DNA of 64,000 bases. Origin: Gracilibacillus alcaliphilus (GTDB taxonomy: Bacteria > Bacillota > Bacilli > Bacillales > Amphibacillaceae). Both the position numbers and the translations under genes were made by a program. Location: assembly GCF_016909015.1 (NCBI RefSeq), contig NZ_JAFBFA010000023.1, forward strand, positions 22,096 through 86,095, given 5' to 3'. The first letter of the stretch is position 1; the number at the start of each line of letters is the position of its first letter. Of the stretch, positions 8,778 through 17,729 are shown one piece after another. A model generated the notes under the pieces. That model made no database searches, had not been told where the DNA came from, and saw only the letters and a program-made list of their open reading frames with translations.

Positions 8778-8807
8778 GTATAGTTTCCAGATTAATTCAG
8801 CATACTA
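8778..8807 (+). promoter_or_regulatory. sigma-G promoter of spoVT
   Basis: GTATA at 8778-8782 and CATACTA at 8801-8807 are 18 bases apart. Both fit the forespore sigma-G consensus (gHATR, 17-18 bases, CATnnTA). spoVT is a known sigma-G target, and the motif ends 65 bases before its start codon. Confidence 0.75.
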
Positions 8808-8872
8808 ACCTTACAACATAATTAGCTGTTTGTTAAATTATGTGTATTAAGCGAAAGTGAGGTTAATGATGA

Positions 8873-9409
8873 ATGAAGGCAACTGGAATTGTACGTCGTA
8901 TTGATGATTTAGGCAGGGTGGTCATCCCAAAGGAAATTCGTCGGACGCTTCGAATTCGAGAAGGGGATCCTCTGGAGATTTTTGTCGATCGGGATGGGGA
9001 AGTGATCTTGAAGAAGTATTCGCCTATTAGTGAGCTAGGAGACTTCGCAACCGAATATGCAGAAGCATTGTTTGATTCTTTGCATATATCTGTACTTATT
9101 AGTGATCGAGATGAGATCATCGCGGTCGCGGGTGAATCGAAGAAAGACTACTTAGGCAAACATATTTCCAAGCAAATTGATCAAATATTAGATCAGCGTG
9201 AATCATATATGCAAGATACGGCATCATCAATGGAAATTATCGAAAATAAGGAAGAATCATTAGGATCCTATGTGATCCACCCGATTATCGCAAGCGGCGA
9301 CCCAATCGGCTGTGTAATGTTGTTTAGCAAGGACAAGAAACCGTTTGGCGAGCTGGAGAAAAAGGCCGCACAGACAGCAGCGACTTTTCTGGCGAAACAG
9401 ATGGATTAA
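8873..9409 (+). CDS. spoVT: stage V sporulation transcription factor SpoVT
   Basis: A forespore regulator that adjusts sigma-G-dependent genes and affects spore coat and germination. It is 178 residues, the family length. The AbrB/MazE-type swapped-hairpin DNA-binding domain fills residues 1-50 (MKATGIVRRIDDLGRVVIPK, then EIRRTLRIREGDPLEIF), followed by a GAF-like domain to the end. The ATG at 8873 is preceded by GTGAGG. A sigma-G-type promoter lies upstream and a strong terminator downstream, so it is a single-gene unit. This is the last conserved gene before the accessory segment. Confidence 0.97.
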   Translation: MKATGIVRRIDDLGRVVIPKEIRRTLRIREGDPLEIFVDRDGEVILKKYSPISELGDFATEYAEALFDSLHISVLISDRDEIIAVAGESKKDYLGKHISKQIDQILDQRESYMQDTASSMEIIENKEESLGSYVIHPIIASGDPIGCVMLFSKDKKPFGELEKKAAQTAATFLAKQMD

Positions 9410-9423
9410 AAGAATGTTAGAAG

Positions 9424-9465
9424 AGCCCCTAGAGTCAGGAGATAGCCTGACTTTAGGGGCTTTAT
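9424..9465 (+). terminator. intrinsic terminator after spoVT
   Basis: A stem of about 16 bp (AGCCCCTAGAGTCAGG with CCTGACTTTAGGGGCT, one mismatch region) is followed by TTTATT. Confidence 0.85.
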
Positions 9466-9531
9466 TCTCTTTGCGGTAAATGTAATCCTAAGACTTTTTG
9501 ATACAATACTAATGAATAAATGTAGTAGATA

Positions 9532-9564
9532 AAATCGCAATAAAATCAGATTTTATTGCGATTT
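9532..9564. terminator. perfect 16-bp palindrome downstream of folD remnant, possible bidirectional terminator
   Basis: AAATCGCAATAAAATC (9532-9547) and its exact complement (9549-9564) flank one base. It lies 37 bases beyond the folD stop on the minus strand and could terminate either strand; the stem is A/T-rich and the T-run is part of the stem. Confidence 0.5.
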
Positions 9565-9600
9565 GTGTTTATATTATAGAAAATAGACAGATGCTCGTTT

Positions 9601-10435
9601 TTATAATGTTTTTTCAGCTGCTTCTACCGTATGTTTTAATAAGGTAGCTATTGTTACGGGTCCTACCCCTCCAGGTACAGGAGTGATAGCGCTAGCCGCC
9701 TTATAACAACTTTCATATTCTACATCGCCAATATTCCCTTTGTTATAACCTGCATCAAGGACTACAGTCCCTTCTTTTAACCATTCTCCTTTGAGGTAAT
9801 TAGGTTTTCCAATAGCGGCAACCACTAGATCAGCTTCTTTTAATATGTCAGGAAGGTCATTTGTTTTTGAATGGCAAGTCGTAACCGTAGCATCTCTGTT
9901 TAAGAGTAAAGATGACACAGGCTTACCTAAGATTGGGCTGCGCCCCACTACTACAGCGCGTTTTCCCTCTATAGGAATTTGATAGAAGTCTAATATTTTC
10001 ATAATTGCCGCTGGCGTACAGGAAGGATAATGTCCAAAACCTAGAGCTGTTTGTCCATATCCAACGCTAGTCACACCATCAACATCTTTTGCTATGTCAA
10101 TTGCTTCAAAAGCTTTACGTTCATTAATGTGGTTCGGTACTGGATGTTGGAGAAGTATACCATGAACATTTGAATCGTTATTTAACTCTTGGATAGCTGT
10201 AATGAGTTCTTCCGTTGTCGTTTCCTCAGGAAGTTCGACTTGAATGGAGCCTATGCCGATCTTTCACAAGCTTTCCCTTTCATCTTTACGTAAGTTTTTG
10301 ATGAAGGATTATCACCTACTAAAATTGTTGCTAAACAAGGCTTTACATTGTGTTTCTTTAATAAGATAACCTTTTTTTTAATTCCGCTCTTATCTCTTCA
10401 GATATCACTTTTCCAACTAGAATAAGTTTCTCCAT
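9601..10435 (-). pseudogene. folD: FolD (methylene-THF dehydrogenase/cyclohydrolase) with one frameshift
   Basis: FolD interconverts methylene- and formyl-tetrahydrofolate. Starting at ATG 10435 (behind a strong GAGGAGG), 58 codons read MEKLILVGKVISEEI... ILVGDNPSSKTYVKMKGKAC, including the Tyr and Lys of the active site, then run into a stop. From about 10260 the next frame continues IGSIQVELPEETTTEEL to the end with the NADP-binding VVVGRSPILGKPVSS and the PGGVGPVTIATLL signature. One missing base in GAAAGATCGG restores one protein of about 278 residues, close to the usual 284. It is either a recent pseudogene or a sequencing error. The DGVTSVGYGQ stretch differs from ordinary housekeeping FolD, so it may be a second, accessory copy. 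Confidence 0.8.
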
Positions 10436-10449
10436 GTATATCCTCCTCG

Positions 10450-10473
10450 TTTGTAACTTATGTAAACTACAAA
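10450..10473. promoter_or_regulatory. 24-bp dyad, candidate operator before folD
   Basis: The plus strand reads TTTGTA AC TTA TG TAA AC TACAAA: symmetric at 18 of 24 positions. It lies between the folD ribosome site (about 10439-10446) and a plausible promoter further upstream (TTGACT on the minus strand near 10504). Placement and symmetry suit a repressor site; the regulator is unknown. Confidence 0.45.
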
Positions 10474-10615
10474 GATAGAATATCATAGCAAGTATAAAAG
10501 TCAATATTGGCATACTTGATAATTTTTAGGGGTATCTTAACAATAAATAAATGAATACGAAACGGAAGCGCTCAATTAGAAATAATTTTCCCTGATATTA
10601 GTAAAAAAATTATAA

Positions 10616-10990
10616 TTAATCAACCTGGCTGTAATATGGGTTGATACTCGTTAAACATAAAATTTCCTGTTCTTCTAAAATGGCTCTTAATGGTGTGCCT
10701 TTTCTTACAATAAGGTAAGATTGCGGTGCAGAGAGATGCAGTACCATTTCTTTAAGTCTTTGTAATTCGAAGTTTCTTGTTCCGGACAGGGATGACATAG
10801 CCGTTACCCTGACCGAGATATCATAATTTGATGAGAACCAAGTTTCTTTTGTTCTGCAATATGTGCAATTTTATGAGACGTATCAAAAACAGGATTTCCA
10901 AAATCAATGAATCCCAAAATTGATTCGATACATAAATAAAGGCTTGGGTAGGCTCTTTTATGAACTTTCTCCGGGTTTCCAAAACTATAC
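10616..10990 (-). pseudogene. decayed coding fragments, family not recognised
   Basis: Read on the minus strand, one frame from about 10985 gives FGNPEKVHKRAYPSLYL... and HKIAHIAEQKKLGSHQIMI, ends at a stop near 10800, and the next frame continues with LSGTRNFELQRLKEM and KGTPLRAILEEQEILC to TAA at 10616. No start codon with a ribosome site is present. The pieces look protein-like in composition and join by one frameshift, so this is probably the 3' part of a lost gene. I cannot assign a family. Confidence 0.4.
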
Positions 10991-11077
10991 TGTCAATCAA
11001 AAACCCATCTGACTCAGATGGGTATATTTACTCGTTAAGCTATTTCATGCTGTGATAAACTCATATAGTCATCAGAG

Positions 11078-12556
11078 CTAAATCTCGTCGGTAGAGCCTA
11101 ACAACGATTCCAAACCGAGTCTTTTATACAGTTCATAAGGTGCACTGTTTTGTTTCATTAAAGTAATTATATGATGTTTCATTAAACTCTCAATCTCTGG
11201 ATCTTGCAGTTGTCTCTCTTGCTTAGGATCATTTCTAATATCAAATAGCAGATGTTCTCTTTCTGGATGTGGCATTGTATTTTTAATTTTTAATAGTTTA
11301 CATCCTTTGGTAAAATCAAATGGTTCTGCTAATTCAAGGTTTTGCAGCATATCAACTGGTGTATGTCTGAAACCAAATAAAGGAAGTAATGTGTAGTTGT
11401 AGAAAGGCTGATTCTTATTGACAGGAGCTCTCATATAAACATACCTCCCATTTGTACAATTTACATGGCCACCATGTATTCCAAACAAAGCTGCTTCACG
11501 CACTGTTTTGTCGACGCAGATAACATCTTTTAGCGGAACCCCTATCATTTCCTCGGGAATTTCTACATTAAAATAATCTAAAATGGTTGGTGCAATATCA
11601 ATAGTTTGTACTAATTGATCATTTTCGATGGCTTGCTTTTTACTGCGCGGATCCCAAATAAATAGCGGGATGTGTGCAATTTCATTATAATGCGGCATAA
11701 TATTTTTAGCCCACCAACCATGTTCACCAAGTAAAAAGCCATGGTCGGTATTAATGATCAACATCGTATCTTCCCATAGATGTAATTCATCCATTGCATC
11801 GATGATTTTGCCTAAATAGTGATCACACATACTAATAACGGCGGCATATTCATTTCTTATATGTTCTACCAGCTCCGGTGATTCGTCTACCTGTTTATAA
11901 TCAGGCCAGTCAAAGTGCGGGCCGTTGTATTCATGGGGATACAACTCTTTATATTTTTCCGGACTAAAAAAGGGTTCATGAGGACTAAAACATTCTAATT
12001 GTAAAAACCAGTTGTCTTCTTGGGCATTTTTATTTATATATTCCAGCCCTAATTCGATTGTTTGGACAAGCGGGTGATCTTCCTCATTCTGCATATATGC
12101 TCGATTAATCCAGTCTTGACGGCACCTTTCTGGATCTCGGTTGTTTAGCGTTTCCGGAATATCCGGATCGGCAACATCTCCTTTCCAGCTATCACCTTCT
12201 TGTCCGCGCACACCTTCCCACGTACTGAACTTAGTATGATACGTAGAAGCATTTTCTTCCCAATAATGATAATGATCTGTCACTAAATGTGAATGAACAC
12301 CTCTTTGTTTTAACAATTGCGGCATGGAATTGTCAAAAGGCTCTAAAGGTCCCCAGCTTCTATGCAAGAAATTATATCTTCCTGTATGCATTTCGCGTCT
12401 AGCTGGCATACAAGGGAGGCTTCCGGCGTAACAATTGGTGAATGTCACTGTTCTTTCTGCTAATCGATTAAAATTAGGTGCCTTTACCCAGTCACAGCCA
12501 TAAGGGGGCAGCATATGACGATTTAACGAATCAAACATAACCATGATTGCCTTCAT
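11078..12556 (-). CDS. Cys-type sulfatase (alkaline phosphatase superfamily), cytoplasmic
   Basis: Hydrolyses a sulfate ester, most likely on a sugar. It is 492 residues. The C-x-P-x-R core is C49-M-P-A-R53, whose Cys must be oxidised to formylglycine; metal ligands are expected at Asp9 near the N-terminus and in NTDHGFLLGEHGWW (about residues 267-280). There is no signal peptide, so it should act on imported material. It is the last gene of a seven-gene minus-strand unit, 4 bases after the second sulfatase, with AGGTGG before the ATG. No sulfatase-maturing radical-SAM enzyme is seen in this window. The substrate could be a sulfated glycosaminoglycan or algal oligosaccharide; the sequence does not decide. 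Confidence 0.88.
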   Translation of the reverse strand: MKAIMVMFDSLNRHMLPPYGCDWVKAPNFNRLAERTVTFTNCYAGSLPCMPARREMHTGRYNFLHRSWGPLEPFDNSMPQLLKQRGVHSHLVTDHYHYWEENASTYHTKFSTWEGVRGQEGDSWKGDVADPDIPETLNNRDPERCRQDWINRAYMQNEEDHPLVQTIELGLEYINKNAQEDNWFLQLECFSPHEPFFSPEKYKELYPHEYNGPHFDWPDYKQVDESPELVEHIRNEYAAVISMCDHYLGKIIDAMDELHLWEDTMLIINTDHGFLLGEHGWWAKNIMPHYNEIAHIPLFIWDPRSKKQAIENDQLVQTIDIAPTILDYFNVEIPEEMIGVPLKDVICVDKTVREAALFGIHGGHVNCTNGRYVYMRAPVNKNQPFYNYTLLPLFGFRHTPVDMLQNLELAEPFDFTKGCKLLKIKNTMPHPEREHLLFDIRNDPKQERQLQDPEIESLMKHHIITLMKQNSAPYELYKRLGLESLLGSTDEI

Positions 12557-12560
12557 AAAA

Positions 12561-13865
12561 TTAAACCACCTTTTCTATTTTATGCTTTTTCATCCACTTT
12601 TTAATTTCCTCTTTCAGATCTGCCACTATTTGCGGGTGTGTTTCAGCAAGATTGTTTCTTTCACCTGGGTCATCATCTAAATTGGATAAGTGGACCGGAT
12701 CTGCCTGCTTTCTACTAAAGTCTAACATACCATTCAGCACTAACTTCCACTGACCTTGACGGACTGCAAGCTGGCCATTATACTCCCAAAAAACCTGTGT
12801 ATGTGTCTGATATTCTGTTTCGCTAATCATTTTGCACACACTTTGACCATCCATCCTATGATTATCCGGCATTGCTATTCCAGCTAACTCTAAGAAAGTG
12901 GGGAAGACATCCATCATTGCACCGACTTTGTCACACACTTTTCCTTGTGGCAGCAGGGAAGGACTGCTTAGAATAGCAGGCTCTCGAATGCCGCCTTCAA
13001 ACAAACTTGCTTTATGACCTCGGAAAATCCCCGCAGATCCTCCATAATATAAGTCTTCCGTTCCATCTAGATAGTTCCTGGATTCAGTAGAAGGTCCATT
13101 ATCGCTGGAAAAAAAGATAACCGTATTTTCGTATTTATTGACCTGTTTTAGCGTATCTATAATTTTTCCGATTCCATCATCCATTGCTGATATCATTGCA
13201 GCCATTATTCGTTGATCGGCAGGCAGATGAGCATATCTGTCTAGATATTCTGGGGGGGCATGCATTGGATAATGTGGCGCATTATATGGAACATAAAGAA
13301 AAAAAGGCTCGTTGTCTATCTTTTCTATGAATTGAATGGATTTTTCAGTAATCACTTCCGTTAAATATTGACCATTACACCAAACTTCTTCTCCATTTTC
13401 CCATAGATCGTGAACTGGATTTACCCCGTTCTGCTGTTCCCAGTAAAAAATATGCGAATAATAGTCTACACAACCTGCAAGAATTCCAAAAAACTCATCA
13501 AATCCATGCTTATTTGGTCCGTGTTCATTTGTTACCCCTAAGTGCCATTTGCCAAAAATTCCAGTCTTATATCCATTATTTTTTAGTAAACGTGCTAAAG
13601 TTATTTGATCCGTTCCTAGTCCTTGTGTACCTCTTTTTCCGCCAAGTATCTGACTAATTCCGGTATTTACTGGATAGCGGCCGGTCAGTAATGAAGCTCG
13701 GGATGGGGAACAGACGGGTGAATTAGAATACCAGTTTGTAAATCGAACGCCTGATTTGGCTATGCTGTCTATATGGGGAGTCTTGATATTCTGTGATCCA
13801 TAACAGCCTAAATCACCGTAGCCCAGATCATCAGCGTATATAATAATAAAATTAGGCTTGTTCAT
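12561..13865 (-). CDS. Cys-type sulfatase, arylsulfatase A-like
   Basis: A 434-residue sulfatase from a different subgroup than its neighbour. It begins with metal ligands in YADDLGYGD (Asp12, Asp13), has the formylglycine motif C52-S-P-S-R56 followed by ASLLTGR, and a second metal site in SSDNGPSTESRN near residue 245. A GKWHLG segment near 110 supplies the usual Lys/His sulfate contacts. No signal peptide. The ATG overlaps the end of the preceding ABC-ATPase gene by 14 bases, so translation is probably coupled. Two sulfatases of different types in one unit suggest a substrate with sulfates in more than one position. Confidence 0.9.
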   Translation of the reverse strand: MNKPNFIIIYADDLGYGDLGCYGSQNIKTPHIDSIAKSGVRFTNWYSNSPVCSPSRASLLTGRYPVNTGISQILGGKRGTQGLGTDQITLARLLKNNGYKTGIFGKWHLGVTNEHGPNKHGFDEFFGILAGCVDYYSHIFYWEQQNGVNPVHDLWENGEEVWCNGQYLTEVITEKSIQFIEKIDNEPFFLYVPYNAPHYPMHAPPEYLDRYAHLPADQRIMAAMISAMDDGIGKIIDTLKQVNKYENTVIFFSSDNGPSTESRNYLDGTEDLYYGGSAGIFRGHKASLFEGGIREPAILSSPSLLPQGKVCDKVGAMMDVFPTFLELAGIAMPDNHRMDGQSVCKMISETEYQTHTQVFWEYNGQLAVRQGQWKLVLNGMLDFSRKQADPVHLSNLDDDPGERNNLAETHPQIVADLKEEIKKWMKKHKIEKVV

Positions 13866-14826
13866 GGACTAATTCCTCCCTATAAAGATTACATCTAACT
13901 TGGCGGTCATTTGACGTACCATATAAAGGGATTGAGACAGTTTTACAAGACTCTGTGACAAAAGGACATCTATACTGGAATTTACACCCTTGTTTTGGTA
14001 AAGTTGTATCTGCAAACTCGACGATTTCTATTTCTTCCACCTCTGTTCTCCATGGATCTGGAGAAGAATGCAGCAGAAGCTTGGTATAAGGATGTTTTGG
14101 AGCATTAATTACTTCTTCTGCATTGCCGATTTCTACAACTTCACCTGCAAATACAACCATAATACGATCTGCCATATAGCGGGCACTGCCAAGGTTATGT
14201 GTGATTAATAAGTAGGATAGTTTTTTTTCTTCACGTAAGTCTAGCATTAAATTCATAATATCGATGCCAATCGATACATCTAGCATCGATGTTGGTTCAT
14301 CAGCCACAATCACTTCCGGTTCTAAACCTAACACTCTTGCAATCACTGCCCGTTGTTTTTGTCCGCCCGATATTTGATAAGGGTATTTATCAATAAAGTC
14401 CTCAGCAGGGGTTAGTCCCACCTGTGTTAGTAATTCTAACACTCTTTCCCGCACGGTTCCCTTTGCTTTCTTTTTTAATTCAAGAGGTCTGCCGATAGCG
14501 TACCCAATGGTATGGTTAGGGTTAAGGGCAGCAAAGGGATCTTGGAATACCATTTGAATTTTTTCGGGTAGCAGCCGCTTAAATTTTCTGTTATTAATAT
14601 TTGTGCCATCATAGAGGATTTCACCGGAAGTAGGTTTGATTAAATTAGTTATCATACGAGCTGTTGTACTTTTTCCACTGCCAGATTCACCTACTATAGC
14701 TAATATTTCACCTTTTCGAAGATTAAAGCTAATATTTTTGACGGCTTGAAATTGGTCTTTTTTAAACATGACTCCAGAAGAAAAAATCTTATTTAGTTCC
14801 TTCACTTGTAGTTTGTAATTGCTCAA
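13852..14826 (-). CDS. oligopeptide/oligosaccharide ABC transporter ATPase, OppF/DppF-like
   Basis: The second ATPase of a family-5 (Opp/Dpp) importer, 324 residues. Walker A is GESGSGKST, the signature is ISGGQKQR, and Walker B with the next Glu is VIVADEPTSMLD. The C-terminal Opp-type extension has Cys residues in GCKFQYRCPF and ESCKT, which in relatives bind an iron-sulfur cluster. An upstream ATG at 14880 lies in frame, but TTG 14826 has AAGGAGG 8 bases before it and the protein then starts with the usual length. It overlaps the OppD-like gene by 38 bases. Together with two sulfatases it may serve sulfated oligosaccharide uptake. Confidence 0.9.
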   Translation of the reverse strand: MSNYKLQVKELNKIFSSGVMFKKDQFQAVKNISFNLRKGEILAIVGESGSGKSTTARMITNLIKPTSGEILYDGTNINNRKFKRLLPEKIQMVFQDPFAALNPNHTIGYAIGRPLELKKKAKGTVRERVLELLTQVGLTPAEDFIDKYPYQISGGQKQRAVIARVLGLEPEVIVADEPTSMLDVSIGIDIMNLMLDLREEKKLSYLLITHNLGSARYMADRIMVVFAGEVVEIGNAEEVINAPKHPYTKLLLHSSPDPWRTEVEEIEIVEFADTTLPKQGCKFQYRCPFVTESCKTVSIPLYGTSNDRQVRCNLYREELVHEQA

Positions 14827-15793
14827 AACGGTGTCCTCCTTCTTGGTAAAGATGGCATGCAATAATTCCTTTGTTATCATGCAGTTTCTCAGGTTCTTTT
14901 TGTTTGCATTGCAGCATGGCGTAAGGGCATCTCGGGTGAAAACTGCAGCCGTCAGGAGGAGTAACGAGATCAGGTGGGTGCCCTGAAATTCCCTTTAATC
15001 GCCGTTTCTCCCCTTTAAGAGGAGGAAAGGACTCCAACAAACCTTGAGTATATGGGTGCCTTGCTTGCTCCATAAGATCCTCTCGTTTGGTTACTTCAAC
15101 TAACTCCCCGGCATACATTACGCCGATCCGGTCGCAAATTTCTAACATTAAAGGTAAATCATGCGTAATAAATAAAATAGAAAAACCAAAGTCCTTTTGC
15201 AGTTCTAAAATTTTATGAATGATTCCGTTCTGAACGACCACATCAAGTGCTGTTGTAGGTTCATCCATAATAATCAGGTCAGGCTGAAGAGCTAAAGCCA
15301 TAGCAATAACAACTCGTTGTCTCATTCCGCCCGATAATTCATGTGGAAAGTTTGCCAAACGTTCTTCGTTAATATCAACCAATCTTAGTAAATATTTTGC
15401 ATGGTTAATCGCCTCTTCTGCAGACATAGCCTTATGGGCCAGTATAGCGTCAATGAGTTGCTCCTGGATCTTAATTACTGGGTTTAAGTTATTCATGGCA
15501 CTTTGCAAGACGATGGATATGTGGGACCACCTTAATTTATCAAATTCTGCTTCTGATAAGTGTGTTAACTCTTGACCGTTTAATGTGATGCTTCCAGCTG
15601 AAATCTGGGCTGGGGGGCGTAATAAACGGCTTATTCCAAAAGCTGTGGTAGATTTTCCGCAGCCAGATTCCCCAACTAAACCAAATATTTCTCCCTTTTT
15701 AATGGTAAAACTTACGTTATGAACAGCTTTTACTTTACCTCTTGGTGAGTCGTAATCTATACATAAATTGTTGATTTCTAATAGATTAACCAA
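14789..15793 (-). CDS. oligopeptide/oligosaccharide ABC transporter ATPase, OppD/DppD-like
   Basis: The first ATPase of the importer, 334 residues. Walker A GESGCGKST, signature ELSGGMRQR, Walker B LIIMDEPTTALD, H-loop in ITHDLPL. The C-terminal extension carries GCSFHPRCPYAMLQC, the Opp-type Cys cluster. It starts with TTG at 15793, 8 bases after GAGGAGG. It belongs to the unit lipoprotein-permease-permease-ATPase-ATPase-sulfatase-sulfatase. Confidence 0.92.
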   Translation of the reverse strand: MVNLLEINNLCIDYDSPRGKVKAVHNVSFTIKKGEIFGLVGESGCGKSTTAFGISRLLRPPAQISAGSITLNGQELTHLSEAEFDKLRWSHISIVLQSAMNNLNPVIKIQEQLIDAILAHKAMSAEEAINHAKYLLRLVDINEERLANFPHELSGGMRQRVVIAMALALQPDLIIMDEPTTALDVVVQNGIIHKILELQKDFGFSILFITHDLPLMLEICDRIGVMYAGELVEVTKREDLMEQARHPYTQGLLESFPPLKGEKRRLKGISGHPPDLVTPPDGCSFHPRCPYAMLQCKQKEPEKLHDNKGIIACHLYQEGGHRFEQLQTTSEGTK

Positions 15794-15817
15794 TATAGTA
15801 TCCTCCTCTGTATGTGA

Positions 15818-16681
15818 CTATAAGGCAGCATTTCCCCGATTCGCCTGGAAACGATCCAATATTCCGTTACCGACTAAAATAAATCCAAAACATAAGCAAG
15901 CAATTGCAAGTCCCGGTGGAAGTATCCACCACCAGGCATTAAACAATACGGCATTATTGGCATGCGCCAAAGATAAAATGGTTCCCCAGCTAACAGCACT
16001 TGGATCACCAAGTCCGAGAAAGCTCAATCCAGCCTCAGCTAATACGGCTTGGGTTGTTACTAAGACTAAGTTTGCTAGAATAACAGGAATAATGTTTGGC
16101 ATGATTTCACGAAACATTATTTCTAGATCTCCCATTCCTGCCATTCGTGCAGCTTCTACATAACCGCTTTCTCTCTCGGACATTGTTTGACTTCTAATAC
16201 TTCTCGCCATATAAAGCCAGCTTAACAGGCCAATAATTAAGATGGTGTTTGTTACACCCATCGAAGGTAGAAAAGAGGCCAGAATAATCATCAAGGCTAA
16301 TGTGGGTATGATTAAGAACAGATCGACGATTCTCATTAACCCTTCCCCGATCCAACCTCCTTTGTACCCAGCTACTATACCAACAAGTACACCAATACAT
16401 GTAGTAATAGATCCAGCTACAATTGCTACTAACAGTGATGTCTGCGTTCCATAAATCATCTGAGACAGAATATCCTGACCATAACTGTCCGTGCCCAGCC
16501 AATGTGTAAATGAAGGAGACAGCCATGCTTCAAATGCTATATAATTTTTTTCGTAAGGTGCAATATAGGAACCGAATATAGCTATTACGATAAAGCAAAA
16601 TATAATAGCTAACCCTAACACACCCTTTGTGCCAGGTATTAACTCCCAAAGATAGGCTAATATACTTTTTAATTTCTTCAA
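15818..16681 (-). CDS. ABC transporter permease, DppC/OppC-like
   Basis: A 287-residue inner permease with about six membrane spans. The first is at residues 20-42 (VLGLAIIFCFIVIAIFG). Family landmarks are the early HWLGTDSYGQDILSQMIYG segment and the EAA-loop YVEAARMAGMGDLEIMF near 185-200, which docks on the ATPases. The start is TTG 16681 behind GGAGGG. It lies 11 bases after the DppB-like gene. Confidence 0.92.
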   Translation of the reverse strand: MKKLKSILAYLWELIPGTKGVLGLAIIFCFIVIAIFGSYIAPYEKNYIAFEAWLSPSFTHWLGTDSYGQDILSQMIYGTQTSLLVAIVAGSITTCIGVLVGIVAGYKGGWIGEGLMRIVDLFLIIPTLALMIILASFLPSMGVTNTILIIGLLSWLYMARSIRSQTMSERESGYVEAARMAGMGDLEIMFREIMPNIIPVILANLVLVTTQAVLAEAGLSFLGLGDPSAVSWGTILSLAHANNAVLFNAWWWILPPGLAIACLCFGFILVGNGILDRFQANRGNAAL

Positions 16682-16692
16682 GATAATCCCTC

Positions 16693-17679
16693 CTATTGCA
16701 ATGCCACCCGTGGGTCTATGATAGGATACATTAAATCTGCAATTAAATTGGCAATGATCACCGATATAGCAATAAACAAAAAAGCACCTTGGATAAGTGG
16801 AAAGTCATGGTTGAGAATAGCATTAAAAGTCACTAATCCCACACCTGGATAGGAGAATACAATCTCCATCGTAAGTGCACCGCCTATCACATGTCCTAAT
16901 GTGATCATTAGTCCTGTAAAAGATGGTAATAACGCATTTCTAGCTCCATAGGTATATTTCCGTCTCCGGTTAGACAGTCCCTTTGCTTTGGCTAGCAGCA
17001 TATAATCTTCAGATAAAACTCTTATCAGATTATTTCTAAGAACTAATATGTGCCCGGCAAGGGAAGCAATTATCATTGAAATTACTGGTAGAGCAGCGTG
17101 ATGAATAATCGTTGTGATTTTTCCCATGAAGGATAAGCTGTCAAAATCATGAGGGATAGCCTTACCTAAAGGAAATAAATCTAAATGAAAGGAGAATATC
17201 ATAATCATAATGATACCTATCCAAAAATACGGTACAGAGTTTAGGAAAAAAGATACGAATAAGGAAATATTGTCAAATAGAGAGCCTGACTTCCACGCTC
17301 CTTTTATGCCAATCATCCAGCCGATACCATAGCTTAGTATGGTGGCTATTAGCACTGTACCTAATGTCCAAGGTAAGGCGCTTAACATGACTTCTGTAAC
17401 GGGCGCTGGGTAATTTACATAAGAAACTCCCATATTTCCTTGAAATAGTTGAACTAAGTATTGTTTATATTGATAAAATAAATTAGTGTTATCTAAACCA
17501 AACTGTTCTCTAAGTGCCGCAGCAACCTCTGGTGAACCTAAGGCCATTTCAGAGGCGATAGTATCAGCAATATCTCCACCCATTAAACGAGGAAGCAAAA
17601 AGTTAACCGTTATAGCTACATATAGGGTGACTAACGCAAATCCAACTCTTTTTAAGATATAACCTGCATTCAATCCCAA
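16693..17679 (-). CDS. ABC transporter permease, DppB/OppB-like
   Basis: A 328-residue permease: N-terminal span in GFALVTLYVAITVNFLL, then several spans, with the EAA loop YMLLAKAKGLSNRRRKYTYG near 230-250. The reading frame extends to ATG 17727, but that ATG overlaps the end of the binding-protein gene without a ribosome site. TTG 17679 has AAGGGAGG 10 bases before it and gives the standard N-terminus. Confidence 0.88.
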   Translation of the reverse strand: MGLNAGYILKRVGFALVTLYVAITVNFLLPRLMGGDIADTIASEMALGSPEVAAALREQFGLDNTNLFYQYKQYLVQLFQGNMGVSYVNYPAPVTEVMLSALPWTLGTVLIATILSYGIGWMIGIKGAWKSGSLFDNISLFVSFFLNSVPYFWIGIIMIMIFSFHLDLFPLGKAIPHDFDSLSFMGKITTIIHHAALPVISMIIASLAGHILVLRNNLIRVLSEDYMLLAKAKGLSNRRRKYTYGARNALLPSFTGLMITLGHVIGGALTMEIVFSYPGVGLVTFNAILNHDFPLIQGAFLFIAISVIIANLIADLMYPIIDPRVALQ

Positions 17680-17729
17680 GATAGTTTTTCCTCCCTTCTG
17701 GGGCAGTACGTAACCGCCCCAAATCATAC

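Noticed and set aside
10559..10576. Second cre-like string (GGAAGCGCTCAATT)
   Set aside because: Only half of the consensus is matched, and it lies beyond the folD promoter without a clear target.
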